NCBI GenBank assembly: GCA_037074615.1 | Contig: CM073538.1 | Location: forward strand, 19,028,568-19,092,567 | DNA length: 64,000 nucleotides | DNA from: Leucaena leucocephala | Taxonomy: Eukaryota; Streptophyta; Magnoliopsida; Fabales; Fabaceae | Reading direction: 5' to 3' | Shown here: in pieces, positions 1 to 10,122 of the stretch | Numbering within the stretch: position 1 is the stretch's first letter | How the letters are laid out: each line of letters starts with the position of its first letter | Translations under genes and position numbers: made by a program | The notes under the pieces: model-generated | What the model was told of the DNA's origin: nothing | What the model saw: the letters and a program-made list of their open reading frames with translations, nothing else | Databases searched by the model: none

Positions 1-1757
1 TATCGGGTGTTTTGCACTGAGAGGGGAGGTCCTCAAATGCCACAATGCAATGGGTGAGATCCAACATGACCTTGACAATGTTGCTGATCGCTTCATACCT
101 ATGCTGCAGTCCCAGAATACCCTCTTGATTCTGTGTTTCAGGAACATGCTTCAACATTGCAATAGACGTAGCAAGAGAGTTGGTGGTATAAAGCTGAGTT
201 ATCAACCGGATCTCCCCAAAGTTCAAAGCAAAGGCTGCTAATGCTATCACCACCTTTGAATCCCATGAATAGTTTGAAAGCATTCCCAGAATTCCCATAG
301 TTGTTGAATGAGAGTTTCCTCCAGTAGAACAGTTGTAAGATATCTGACAAAACCCAATGTCTAACATCAACAGATAGTTAGCAGTGTGTGCACTTGTTGG
401 GTTATAAACTATTGGCCGTTGTTATGGAGAATTCAAGTTCATGAGAGCCTTGATATCTCTAGTTGAATATTGAGCCTACTTGTTATTTCCAAAATCAAAA
501 TCAAAAGTATCAAGAAGAAAATTATCTCAGCTACTTGCTACTTTAGGAAAGTGAAATTGCTATAAGTAGTTAGCTGACACCTGTATTGTGTTTAAGACCT
601 TGTCACTTATTGTGTATGAATTGTTGTTTTGTTCATATGAATAACATAAGAGCAAGTTACGTTTTTCTTCTTACGTTTTAGTGAAAACTACTTGCTACAT
701 CGTATCTAAAGTTATATTAGATTTTGATTAATCCGAACTTAGTTGTGCTAAGCCTCTAATGGGAGGTAGCTCTCCGAAAAACGTCTTCTACGTAGACATT
801 TTCTTGAACTGAGTATTATGTTTAAGAGAAACCTAGTGCCTTCCTCTATGACCACTGACCAACACTTAATGGGTTAGCTCTTGTTTTGTGGGAGAGGCAA
901 CTGCAGAGTCACTAGAGGGGGAAAGTTATTTACTCATAGTCTTTGTACAAGTTAGATACAAGCACCTAAAATGTCTCCTTCGTTCCTGTTTATCCCACAT
1001 TATTCCTGCACCAAACATATCAAATTATCATGTTGTAATCCTATGGGGACATATTTTAACCAGTATTTTTATCAATTAAAAAAGAGAAATAAAAATGCAC
1101 AGAGCTAACTAAAGATTTACATACATTATTTCATTTCAGAATAGTATAACTTCCTATTGTTAGCTGAAAAAACACCTTGCCAGTATAAAGGAGATAAACC
1201 TTTTCTTGCTAATTTTTTTAAGCAGCTTGGTCCCAAAAAATAGTCATTTACACATATGAATCTTATCTCTGACAATCTATAAGCAAAATAAAGATATAAA
1301 AACACTAAACCTTCCTAAACAATTTTCATAAAACCAATCACTCTAAACAAGAAAGCAAACCTGGCAGGAAATTTTGCGGATTATGTTGGATATATTATCA
1401 AGCATGTGAGGAGCAAAAGCATTGTCACCCAACACATCCAAGTTTGCTTGCTTCCCCTGTTCAAATATTTATCAGAATCAATGAGAAATATGCTTTTTCA
1501 GAAAGAAGAGTCTAAATGGAAATACTTTCATATACCTGAACTACGGGAGGGATGGCAGTGGCGATACGGTGAAAGATGTCTTGAACAACATTAAGAAGAG
1601 GTCTAACATCAATATGTCCATCAACAGGAGCATGAGTGGCAACAATTTGTTTCACCACTGCATTGTCTTCTGATGCTGATAATGTAAGGCGTTTAGCCAT
1701 TGATTGCATTGTTTGGGGTACCATTGAAAAATCTACTTCAACGGAAATTCTGGGCAA
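1..1757 (-). CDS. SEO: Sieve element occlusion (SEO) protein, N-terminal part, runs off the window
   Basis: SEO proteins form the P-protein filaments that plug phloem sieve tubes. Three exons can be joined without breaking frame: 1757-1536, 1456-1361 and 343-1, with GT-AG introns. The 220 residues seen belong to the SEO N-terminal domain. Family motifs are V-V-K-Q-I-V-A-T-H-A-P followed by D-V-R-P-L-L-N-V-V-Q-D-I-F-H-R in exon 1, G-K-Q-A-N-L-D-V-L in exon 2, and L-S-N-Y-S-W-D-S-K-V-V-I-A-L-A-A-F-A in exon 3. Exon 3 ends in E-D-L-P-S-Q-C-K-T-P-D at the window edge. The central and C-terminal domains are outside. The start at 1757 is the first in-frame Met; a later Met (M-V-P-Q-T-M-Q-S-M) is possible. 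The last 660 bases of intron 2 hold nothing recognisable. No defect is visible in this part. Confidence 0.9.
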
Positions 1758-1839
1758 GGAAAAGAAGGATCAACAGATACAAAGGCGATTGGTAAAACCA
1801 GTGGCTCAGTGAGGAGTAAATGATCTTGGATTCGGCTGA

Positions 1840-1909
1840 ATTCACTTTTTCTTTTTGCGGTAGTAATAATTCTGATTCACTTTTTCTTTTTGGGGTAGTA
1901 ATAATTCTG
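1840..1909. repeat. Tandem duplication of a 35-bp unit
   Basis: Two adjacent 35-bp copies starting ATTCACTTTTTC and ending AATAATTCTG differ at one base. They lie about 80 bp upstream of the SEO start codon, in its likely promoter or 5' leader. No function can be read from the sequence. Confidence 0.85.
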
Positions 1910-2243
1910 ATCAACTTCTATACCTTGCTTCATTTTGGGATTAAACCATGAATTAGTATTGGAATTTGGGAATTCCTGAAAAAGACTTGTCCCCTTCTGT
2001 TCTTACCTTTTTGCCAAAGGCTCAATAACGCCTTAAAAGAATAAAGAATAAATAAAAATAAAAAGATTTATTGAAATTTAAATAATACCTATAAATTTTA
2101 TTCGTACAGAAATGTTATATACACCATCCCTATTCTTTAATTTACAAAGCCAATCCCCAGCTGGGTAAATATGTGCAACTTCAGACCATGTTTGTCAAAG
2201 CTCTAGGTACAATGATATTGCTGGTATTACCTTATATTTAGCT

Positions 2244-2335
2244 ATGGTTAAATTTAGTTGTGGATAGAGCACAATGATATTGTATAATCTAGAAAGCCGA
2301 CCAACTTAGTGGGATAAGGTTTGTTGTTATTGTTA
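2244..2335 (+). mobile_element. 3'-end fragment of an RTE-type LINE with target-site duplication
   Basis: The 92-bp insert carries the conserved plant RTE-LINE 3' end (AGTGGGATAAGG followed by TTGTTGTTATTG). It is flanked by a 16-bp direct repeat, TACCTTATATTKAGCT, at 2228-2243 and 2336-2351, with one mismatch. This is a severely 5'-truncated insertion at the very 3' end of the GH5 pseudogene. The reverse complement of a similar 3' end occurs near 21900-21960. Confidence 0.7.
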
Positions 2336-5154
2336 TACCTTATATTGAGCTCACAGATTCCAGTGAGAGATAATTCCTGGTAAATTTGAGTCTACAGGTA
2401 AAGTTAATGATTGAGTTGAGATTGAAGTTGTTCTTGTGATGTGGACTAGTTTGAACCATTGGCTCGCAGGATCACAGGTAGGATCTCTGTTCAAGCATTT
2501 GCAAGTGTTGGTAACGAGGATGTTGTTGGAGTCCACATCTAGACAAACAGAAGAACCATCTGTGAGTTTTAAGGAGAGGTGCATCTTGGATTCTGATATT
2601 ATGTCTTACGCCCTGAACATATTATGCCTAGTTTTGCTGGCATCCCTAAATCGTCTGCTTGTAAGCAGAAATATGTTCCCTTCATTGTTAGCATCTTCTG
2701 GGGTGTGTAATTCCAGCCTTCAGCTTCAGGGCAAGATCCCAACATCAATGGTTCAAGCAGTAATTTTCTTTGCACGCAGAGACCAGTTAATGGATGGAAT
2801 ATTACTTTATATGGCCTGCCTTCTGATATCCCTGGCCCTGCGTACATTTCAAATCTTCAATATTAACAAAATCATATGTGAAAGGGAAAATCTATATACC
2901 AGACTTAAAAGCACCGAAGAATGTGGGATGAAAGAAATTCATGTTGTAGTTATTCTGATAAAAGCACGCCACATGGATTAAACTAAGCAGAGGGGTCAAA
3001 ATTTCTCATGGATTCTTTAAGATATGCAAAAGAAAGTGTGAGAAAGACAAAAAAAAGAGGCGGGGCCAACGAAATTCATTTGTATGGGTTCACTTTCTTT
3101 CCTCTCACTCTCTTTTACCAGAGACACTGGGCAATAATCAGTTTATTAAAGTAGAGAAAGAGGAGGGAGGTGAGGCCAGTAAAATTCATCCATATAAGCC
3201 TACTTTTTCTAGCCCCTCTGGTATTTGAAAGAAGATATTCTTTAGATTTCAAGAGTATCTGTAGATAACTCAGATTTGATTTAGATATCATAAAGAAGGA
3301 GGTGTTCGGATTCTCTTCTATCCATCCTCTCCAATCCCCTCTAAATACTACTCCCTCACTCCAATACTTAATATAAAAAAGTTAGTTGGCTACTCTTCTA
3401 ATCTATTTTTAGGAGAAAGAGAGAAAGATTTTTTTTCTATTTATAATGGGTATTATTACATTTTTTACATGAATATACAATTTTACCCTTTATTTATTAT
3501 TATGACAGACTGTATTTTTATGGAATATAAAGTATTTTAAATAGAAATAAAATTAAAAATTTATTGAATTTTAAGGTAGAGTTAATAAAATTTAAAATTT
3601 TTCTTAACCTATGTGAATCATGCTGAAAGTGACTTACAGTTTATTTAATTTTTTAATTTATCTAAAAAAATTAGTTAGTTCTGAATGCTAAATAACGATA
3701 TAGTAATTAACTTTGGGATGCATTAAACTTTACTTGAGAAGGCAAATGAATGTTTCCATTCCTTGGAAAGGAGATTGGAGAGCAGAGATCCTTTGTAAGA
3801 AAGATGAAACGCGAATCCCAGTTGAGAAGTCCATAATACTCATTCATTCCAACAACACCTTGCCTGAGGTACTAGCTTCCAACAAGGGTCCATAATGCCC
3901 AATCCAAGTCATGTTCAGCAGCCAAACCCAAGAAACAACTCAAGTATCTGTTGTCGTTCTCGTTGGTGCCTCTTTAAGTCTCCTCCATACTCGCTCACAA
4001 ACAATGGCCAACCTCGTTCTACCAAATAACCAGAAAGTCTCATAACATCTGCTTAAACTTGGCCACACACTTGATTTAGGTTGCCTTGGATCCATTCTTG
4101 ACCGTCCGTGAAGGCGTACCAGTGGACTTCGAAGACTAGTTTCCCCTCAAATGTCAGCTTTACTGGTCGATTCCTGAGGAAGGATAAGTCTTTGTCGAAA
4201 TTGAGGCCAGAAAAAAATCACAAGAACGTCCTTGTTTGCTGCAAGCACTGCTTCTGCTCCTTTTGTCATGTACCTTCACCCAAAATCATTTTTATTTCAT
4301 GCATGTCTATCCGTAGTTATAAATATAATTTCCTATTGTTCGGGGATCACAAGGCCATCGATATGATTTTCTTCATTTGTTTTTCTTTTTAATTTCTACA
4401 ACCAATAAATGTGTATATATAGGGGATATATTGATGATGATGTACTTGTGTTTTTCAGCTTCAGCTTACATAAATATTAACAACTTTATTGGCATAAAAA
4501 CATAACGACTTCTATTTCATGGGATATTGGTCCAAACAAATTATTTTGAAGACTTTAGTGAGCTAAATATTGAATATATTAGTATTAAAACTAATATAAA
4601 AATTTATAACAATTCATACTATTAATATATCATGCATACTTAAATTTATATGTTTAGAATATTACTTTCCAACCAATGAGTAATTTTCTTTTATAAATTA
4701 CTTCTTGTCACTAAATATTATTATTAATATTTTTTCATTTATTTTTAATTTTTTTTACATTTGATTAAAAAAAGAACATTAAGTGTATTAGTTTAAAGAA
4801 TTTATTTTCTTATAAATTTATACTTATAAAAATAAATACTACTTCAGTCATTAATATAAGAGTTAGTTGACTTTTTATATAAATTAAATAAATCAGTTAT
4901 ACCTAATATAAAAATTAGTAGACTAATTTAAATATATTAAAGTATATATAATATGAGTTCATATTAAGATATTAAATTTAATCATAATTAACTATTATAT
5001 TTAATTTATTTTATTATTCTATAAAAAATTAAATAATTCTTATATTTATCATAGGATTATATCACTTTCACAACTCACCCTCTTTCTATATTTGAGTCTT
5101 TAAAACAAGCTTTTACACATAGAGAGGGAGAGAGGGGGGTGTATGAAACCCCCC

Positions 5155-5657
5155 AAACTATAATTTTAAAAAGGTTTTTAACTTAAACTTTAGTTTAAAA
5201 ATTTTTTAAAACAAACAACTATATTTGTCTAAAAAGACTTTTAGATCAAATTATAGTTTTAGATAAACTAGTAGAGTAGCTTTTAGAATAGTAAAAAAGT
5301 TTATAAACTATTTAATTACTATTTTACACTTACTTTTTCTTATATTTTCTCTCATCTCCCATTTTTTTCCTATATTTTTCACAATCTCTTATCTCTTATC
5401 TCTCATGTCTCTTTTCTATTCACTATTCTTCACCCTCTCTCTTATCTTTTTTTCACTATTCTCATCTCTTACACTTTTAATAAAATCATACCCGTAATTT
5501 TTTAATTACAAAAGTCATTTTAGTAATAACTATCCACACACTCATTTATTCAGAACTATTTTTTTTCATAAACTCTTCTTCAAAAGTCATTTTCCAAAAA
5601 CTATTTAAAAGATTTTTTTTATAAGTTAATTTTTAAAAGTCTATCAAAACACACATA
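5155..5657. mobile_element. Tourist-like MITE, family M, copy 1
   Basis: AT-rich element with a pyrimidine-rich core (TCTTATCTCTCATGTCTC) and the conserved block AGTTTATAAACTATTTAATTAC. It aligns by eye with the copies at 59591-60081 (same orientation) and 41707-42157 (opposite). The right end CAAAACACACATA is followed by TAA. The left end is approximate. It lies in the intron of the GH5 pseudogene. Confidence 0.65.
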
Positions 5658-5808
5658 TAATCATTTTGTTAAAAAATTTAATAAATTAATAAAATACAAA
5701 AATAAATTCCTCCTACAAATGTGAAAGTACAAAATATACTCGTTAATGTTTAGATATAGAATAATAGATAGATGTTGAATATTGACAACAATGTGGATAT
5801 AATAATTT

Positions 5809-5995
5809 TTTTTGTTGATCACCCGATTTATTAGAGTTTTATTCCGATTATATCTGAATCTGACTTGTATTGCGCATCTAGATATAGTAAGTGCGTTTCC
5901 CTAATAATTTTTTTTTACATATGCTAAAATTTAAACTCAAAATTTTATTTAAACAATACCAAACCATTTAATACTAATATCAATCGCCCATTAGT
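5809..5995 (-). mobile_element. tRNA-related SINE, family A, copy 1
   Basis: A 187-bp insert flanked by a 17-bp direct repeat TGTGGATRTAATAATTT (5792-5808 and 5996-6012, one mismatch). The tail is a T-run at the left end, so the element reads on the minus strand. It shares the body ATATCTGAATCTGAC and the degenerate box-B region with copies at 25692-25874 and 49768-49955. It lies in the intron of the GH5 pseudogene. Confidence 0.75.
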
Positions 5996-6889
5996 TGTGG
6001 ATGTAATAATTTAGTGAGGTGAAGGATAGAGGCATGCCCAAAAACCTAATTGGGCTGTTCGAGAAAATTGCTTACGCACCTACCAATCGTTGACGTTTTG
6101 TTTGGGCCTCACAGTTCATTCGTCAGGCTCATCCCCACCACATTGCTCACTCCATGGAACAATGGTCAGACCCTCAACCCTTAGCTCAGGATCGATATCC
6201 CTGTCGCCGAAGAATCCATTCCCGTCGGAGTTACTGCAGCACCACCCCGGCTTCGTCATGTGGGTGTCCAATATCACCATCACATCCTCCTCCCCCATCT
6301 TCCCCACCACCCACTGATCAACACCAATCACTTAATTAACCTAATTTTCCAATTTCCAGTGCGTAGATTCTGATAAATTATATAACACATGACACTTCGT
6401 GTGAAATAAAAGTGTGCGGAGTCAGTATTTCTACCTGGTAAGCTTGGATAAGGGGAAGGTCGATGATGGATGGGTTATTGGATTGGATCCCGGAGATAGA
6501 TTCGAGGAGCCCGAGGTTGAGGAAGGACTGCCGGACGGTGAGGGAGGCGAGAGAATTGTTGGTGACGAGCAGAATGGGCCAAGTGAATCTGACGCAGTTG
6601 AATCCCATGGATTTGATTCGTTTGGAAATCACATCCACAGGCTGCTTGCTTAGCCCTTCTGCCAGTAAGGGTTCCAGAGGCGACACCCAATTCACACTCG
6701 CTAGCTTCACTAGTTCGCCGTCTTCCGCCACGATCCACCGCGAATTCGTGTACAGTGATTGAGACGACGCCGTTATTAGAAGCGGAATGGTACAGAACAG
6801 AGCCGAACATAACAAGAATGAAGGAGTTTCCATCTTCTTGTTCATTTTGCTTGATTGAGCTTATGGATTATTCGATAGAGTCACTCTCC

Positions 6890-6895
6890 TTTATA
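6890..6895 (-). promoter_or_regulatory. TATA box candidate of the GH5 pseudogene
   Basis: TATAAA on the minus strand lies about 45 bases upstream of the first Met codon of the GH5 reading frame, the usual plant spacing for a short leader. The promoter may therefore outlive the coding sequence. Confidence 0.4.
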
Positions 6896-8740
6896 TTCAT
6901 TCAGAGCACTGGATTGATGCTTCTTTCATGGTTTCATCATGATTGTTCAGCTCCCCGTATCATTGCCCGTCTTCTTGTATAACTGTTTCTTGACTTCTGT
7001 TTTTTATTGTCATGCTTATCTCTGCTTCAATACGATTAACGTTCACTCAATCGGCTTCTTAAGGTTAATCTAACGCCCCCGTTAAAAAAGCCGATTGCAT
7101 AAAAACTCTAGATATTATATATAAAGTGATTACTCCTCCCATCTTCTTTTCTCTTAAATTTTCTCTGCATCCAAACCCACCATGAAAGAAAGAAAGAATA
7201 ATTGCTCGGCAAAGATAAAGAAACAAGGCTCAAAAATAGTTCAGCAATTCAGTGTTGGAGCGCAGCGAAAAGCTCTCCTTTTTTCACATATATTTTTTTT
7301 TTTTGGGAAATATACACAGATTGTTAAGATATTTGGATTTTCTCTAAATGAGTAAATGGACTTGAGGTCTAATTGAAGAGCAATTACCAAAACTCCTTAC
7401 CAATCTTTCCCAACTCTATTTGAAGACGAAGTGTAGGAAAGGGGAACAGAGAGGAAAAAGAACTGAAGAAGCAACATATTTGAATTCCTACAGAATTTGA
7501 ATTACTAGAAAATGTTTTTTTCTTCTTCTTTCCTTTCCTTTTTTTTCAGTATTTTGGACTTTGAATGTTACTTCAAGCTATATAATATGGGTGTCTAGTA
7601 TTGTCTAATTATAACTTTGATGTCTGGCCGTCTTTTGCATTTGTATCCACCAAAATGCCTCAACTTAAGCAAAATTTCGTCACAGGATTATTAATTTTTC
7701 ACAATGTAATGAATTAAAATTTAAATCATCATTAAAAAAGATATTCATATATATTTATTAAAATAAAAATTAAAATTAAAATATAAGAAAATGAAAAAAA
7801 AATCCCCATGCATAAATTTGATTGTCATTATTGGTTGTGCCTTGTGCATTTACAACTCGGTAATATCCAAGAAAATTTGCTGTGGTCTTTGCATGACACA
7901 CGCCATAATTTTGTTGTGTTATTTGCATCAAGAAGCAACTTATTCCATTGAATAGCTAGCTCTAATTCATATTTGAAGCATGTTAATTTGGCAGGTCATT
8001 CTCTCAATGCTAAGTCTTTTTCTCGGCTATTTTGCTCATTAAAAAAAAAAAATCAAATTTTATAGTTTAAAATTTGAGAAAATAAAACAAAAGTTTAAGC
8101 AAATTAACTTAGAAGGCTAATATGTATTGTAACTCTAATTGTTTAATATTATAAAAGAAAATATAAACACGATTCATAATAATATGCTAATTAACTCCCA
8201 ATAATAGATTCTAACATGACCAACAGAATTTCTCATAATTAATCTAAGTAGCAAAGAATTTTCTTGTAATTAAATTGATAGCTTCAACATATTGAACCTT
8301 TCCAACAAATTCTAAAAGCGTATTACTCAGTACCAATCCCGTTGTCAAGTGGTACCAGCCTAATCAAGCATGTTTGCGGGAGACATTCGGTTTATTTGAT
8401 AAAAGCTTCCTTGAGGGTTAGGAAGGAAGGAGCCTGCTGTCCAATTTTGTTTTTATAGTGCAAGAATGGTGTGGTTGTAACCTCTCTCGTCTCTTCCCAA
8501 CCTTCCAAAAACAAAAATTTAATCTGTGACGAAAAATACCATGTTGTTCCTTTTTTTTATTTGCACAAGGAATTTGCTCTCTCCTACTTGTTCTATGTTA
8601 AGTAACAGCTTTTGTCCCTGCCCCCCTTTCCACTCAACTTGTATTCATATTTCATAACCCCACCAAGAAATTTCTCCAGCATTCCAAGAAGAAGAGGTAG
8701 ATCGATTGTTATATAAGAAGAGATAAAAGTGGCATACTAT
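6896..8740. other. Intergenic stretch without a recognisable gene
   Basis: AT-rich sequence between the GH5 pseudogene and the next possible gene. It holds short A/T homopolymer runs and a GAAA tetranucleotide tract near 7185-7200. No reading frame with protein-like composition and no transposon end was recognised. Confidence 0.5.
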
Positions 8741-9947
8741 TTATTGAAAAGAAAAATAGTAAAGTATAAAGAAATCTCCCAAGAAGCAGAGGGCTTTTTC
8801 ATGACAAGCTTCGGGCAGTAGTCCCACTTTCAAAAAATCGAGCTTTGACGAAGATGATCCATCTTGTCGATGACTCGGTTTTGCTTCCCCTCTAGCAGAA
8901 GGAGGGCGCACTGCTCCACTATCTCTAGAGGAATTCCCTGTTGAGGATAACATATGATACCGTCTGGAGTCTTTAGAAAAGGAATAGAAGAACTCAGAGA
9001 AATTTAATCTCTCAATGGACTAGCTAGATCAGAAAAGGTAAACTATATTCGAATTCTACTTTGTTTAAAAGAACCTAGGGATTAGCTAGTTGATTAGATT
9101 ATTAATAATAAGATCCAGAAAAATATACCGGTGACCCACTAGATACTTTAAGACGTTTTGATTAATACATTCAAAGACAGAGTTATTCATCTTACATATT
9201 TATGAAGCTAACCTGACCTTATGAGATATGCGATGAGGCTTGTTGCTAGTTCTTGTATTCCCAGAAGAGACCCTCGTTGAATAGTAATGACAGGCGGCTT
9301 TGGGGTTTCTCTTGTAGGCTTCAGCTTCATGAATGGCGTCGTCAAGCAAGAAAAGCATCGTTTGGCATTTGAAGTAATCTGCTTTAATAAAAGCAGATAA
9401 GATTCAATTCGCAGTGAATAATAGGTAGGTCATTTTCATATATACTTAATTTCCAAATTTGCTGGACGAGTGATTTGTCCCTTGCTCTGTTTCTTGCGTC
9501 AAAGTCATCGTTTCTACGAAGAAAAAGAAAATCATGTTTCCAAGTGGAGGTTTTGTGCTTCGTCATTTTCCCGCTTCAAAGACCGAAGCAGCGCGTAAGG
9601 TCGTGTGTCATTTTCTGAATCGCCGTTTCTCTCACCCTCAGACGAAGTTTCCTTCTCAACCCAATCGGCGCCAAAGCTCATATTTCTTTAGTTTAATCAT
9701 ATTTCTGTATATATTCGGTTTCTTCTGCTACTTGCTACTACCTTTCTTTCTTTCTTTATTTGCATTTTTTGAAGAAAAAAAATAAAATTAGATGAGATTG
9801 AGAAAGGAAGAAGAAAGAAAGTGACGAATTGGGACGAGTATAGGTGAAGGTGTTGTGCTCAATTTGGGTACAAACATAATCGCCGTCCTCGTTATCATCA
9901 TCATCTTCCATTTCCACTTGCTTGGTACCAGTAGCAAGCGATTCCAA
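8741..9947 (-). CDS. Possible small multi-exon gene, unknown product
   Basis: Weakly supported. On the minus strand a protein-like stretch runs from about 9382 to 9215: after a tttattaaagcag acceptor it reads Y-F-K-C-Q-T-M-L-F-L-L-D-D-A-I-H-E-A-E-A-Y-K-R-N-P, and ends at a donor-like site after H-K-V. An acidic start (M-E-S-L-A-T-G-T-K-Q-V-E-M-E-D-D-D-D) at 9947-9756 and an open frame at 9566-9384 could be upstream exons. A Ser-rich frame at 8990-8741 could be a downstream one. The upstream end is only about 175 bp from the divergent coiled-coil gene, so the two could share a promoter. I do not recognise the family, and the exon joins are guesses. Confidence 0.3.
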
Positions 9948-10122
9948 TCAAAGGACTATACGTTTTTATGTTTATATTAATTTATTAAGCCGTTGTCCGA
10001 AACTCCAAGTGTTCGTTCATAATTGAGTTTCTTGGATTTCCCAATTCAATACAGATTCCTTCAACTTCCTCCCATTTCAAGGGCTTTGTTTTGGTTCCTT
10101 GATCGCCGATAATATTCTTTAA

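Larger units (their letters stand above)
2351..6845 (-). pseudogene. GH5 cellulase-like (endoglucanase family 5) pseudogene
   Basis: Relative of Arabidopsis At1g13130/At3g26140, secreted GH5 proteins with a C-terminal ricin-like domain. Exon 1 (6845-6435) has a signal peptide and the R-W-I-V-A-E-D-G-E-L-V-K-L start of the TIM barrel. Exon 2 (about 6330-6075) has K-P-G-W-C-C-S-N and the acid/base region S-L-T-N-E-L. Exon 3 (about 4275-3715) has H-W-Y-A-F-T-D-G-Q and the nucleophile region F-V-S-E-Y-G-G-D. Exon 4 (2837-2351) has the C-terminal domain, ending near Q-W-F-K-L-V. Defects: a frameshift in exon 2 between G-L-T and the G-V-S-N-V-V motif; TGA right after N-E-L; another frame change in the following P-K-Q-N; in-frame TAA at 4055-4053 and TAG at 3874-3872; a one-base insertion near 3968-3976; a frameshift near 3825; and a small deletion with frameshift near 2585-2605. 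A MITE and a SINE sit in the enlarged intron 2. It is very unlikely to make an enzyme. Confidence 0.87.

Noticed and set aside
2436..2981. 181-codon open frame on the plus strand
   Set aside because: It is antisense to the C-terminal exon of the GH5 pseudogene, whose family motifs are on the minus strand.
5900..6000. True tRNA genes from SINE box-B motifs
   Set aside because: The motifs belong to SINE copies with target duplications and degenerate boxes.
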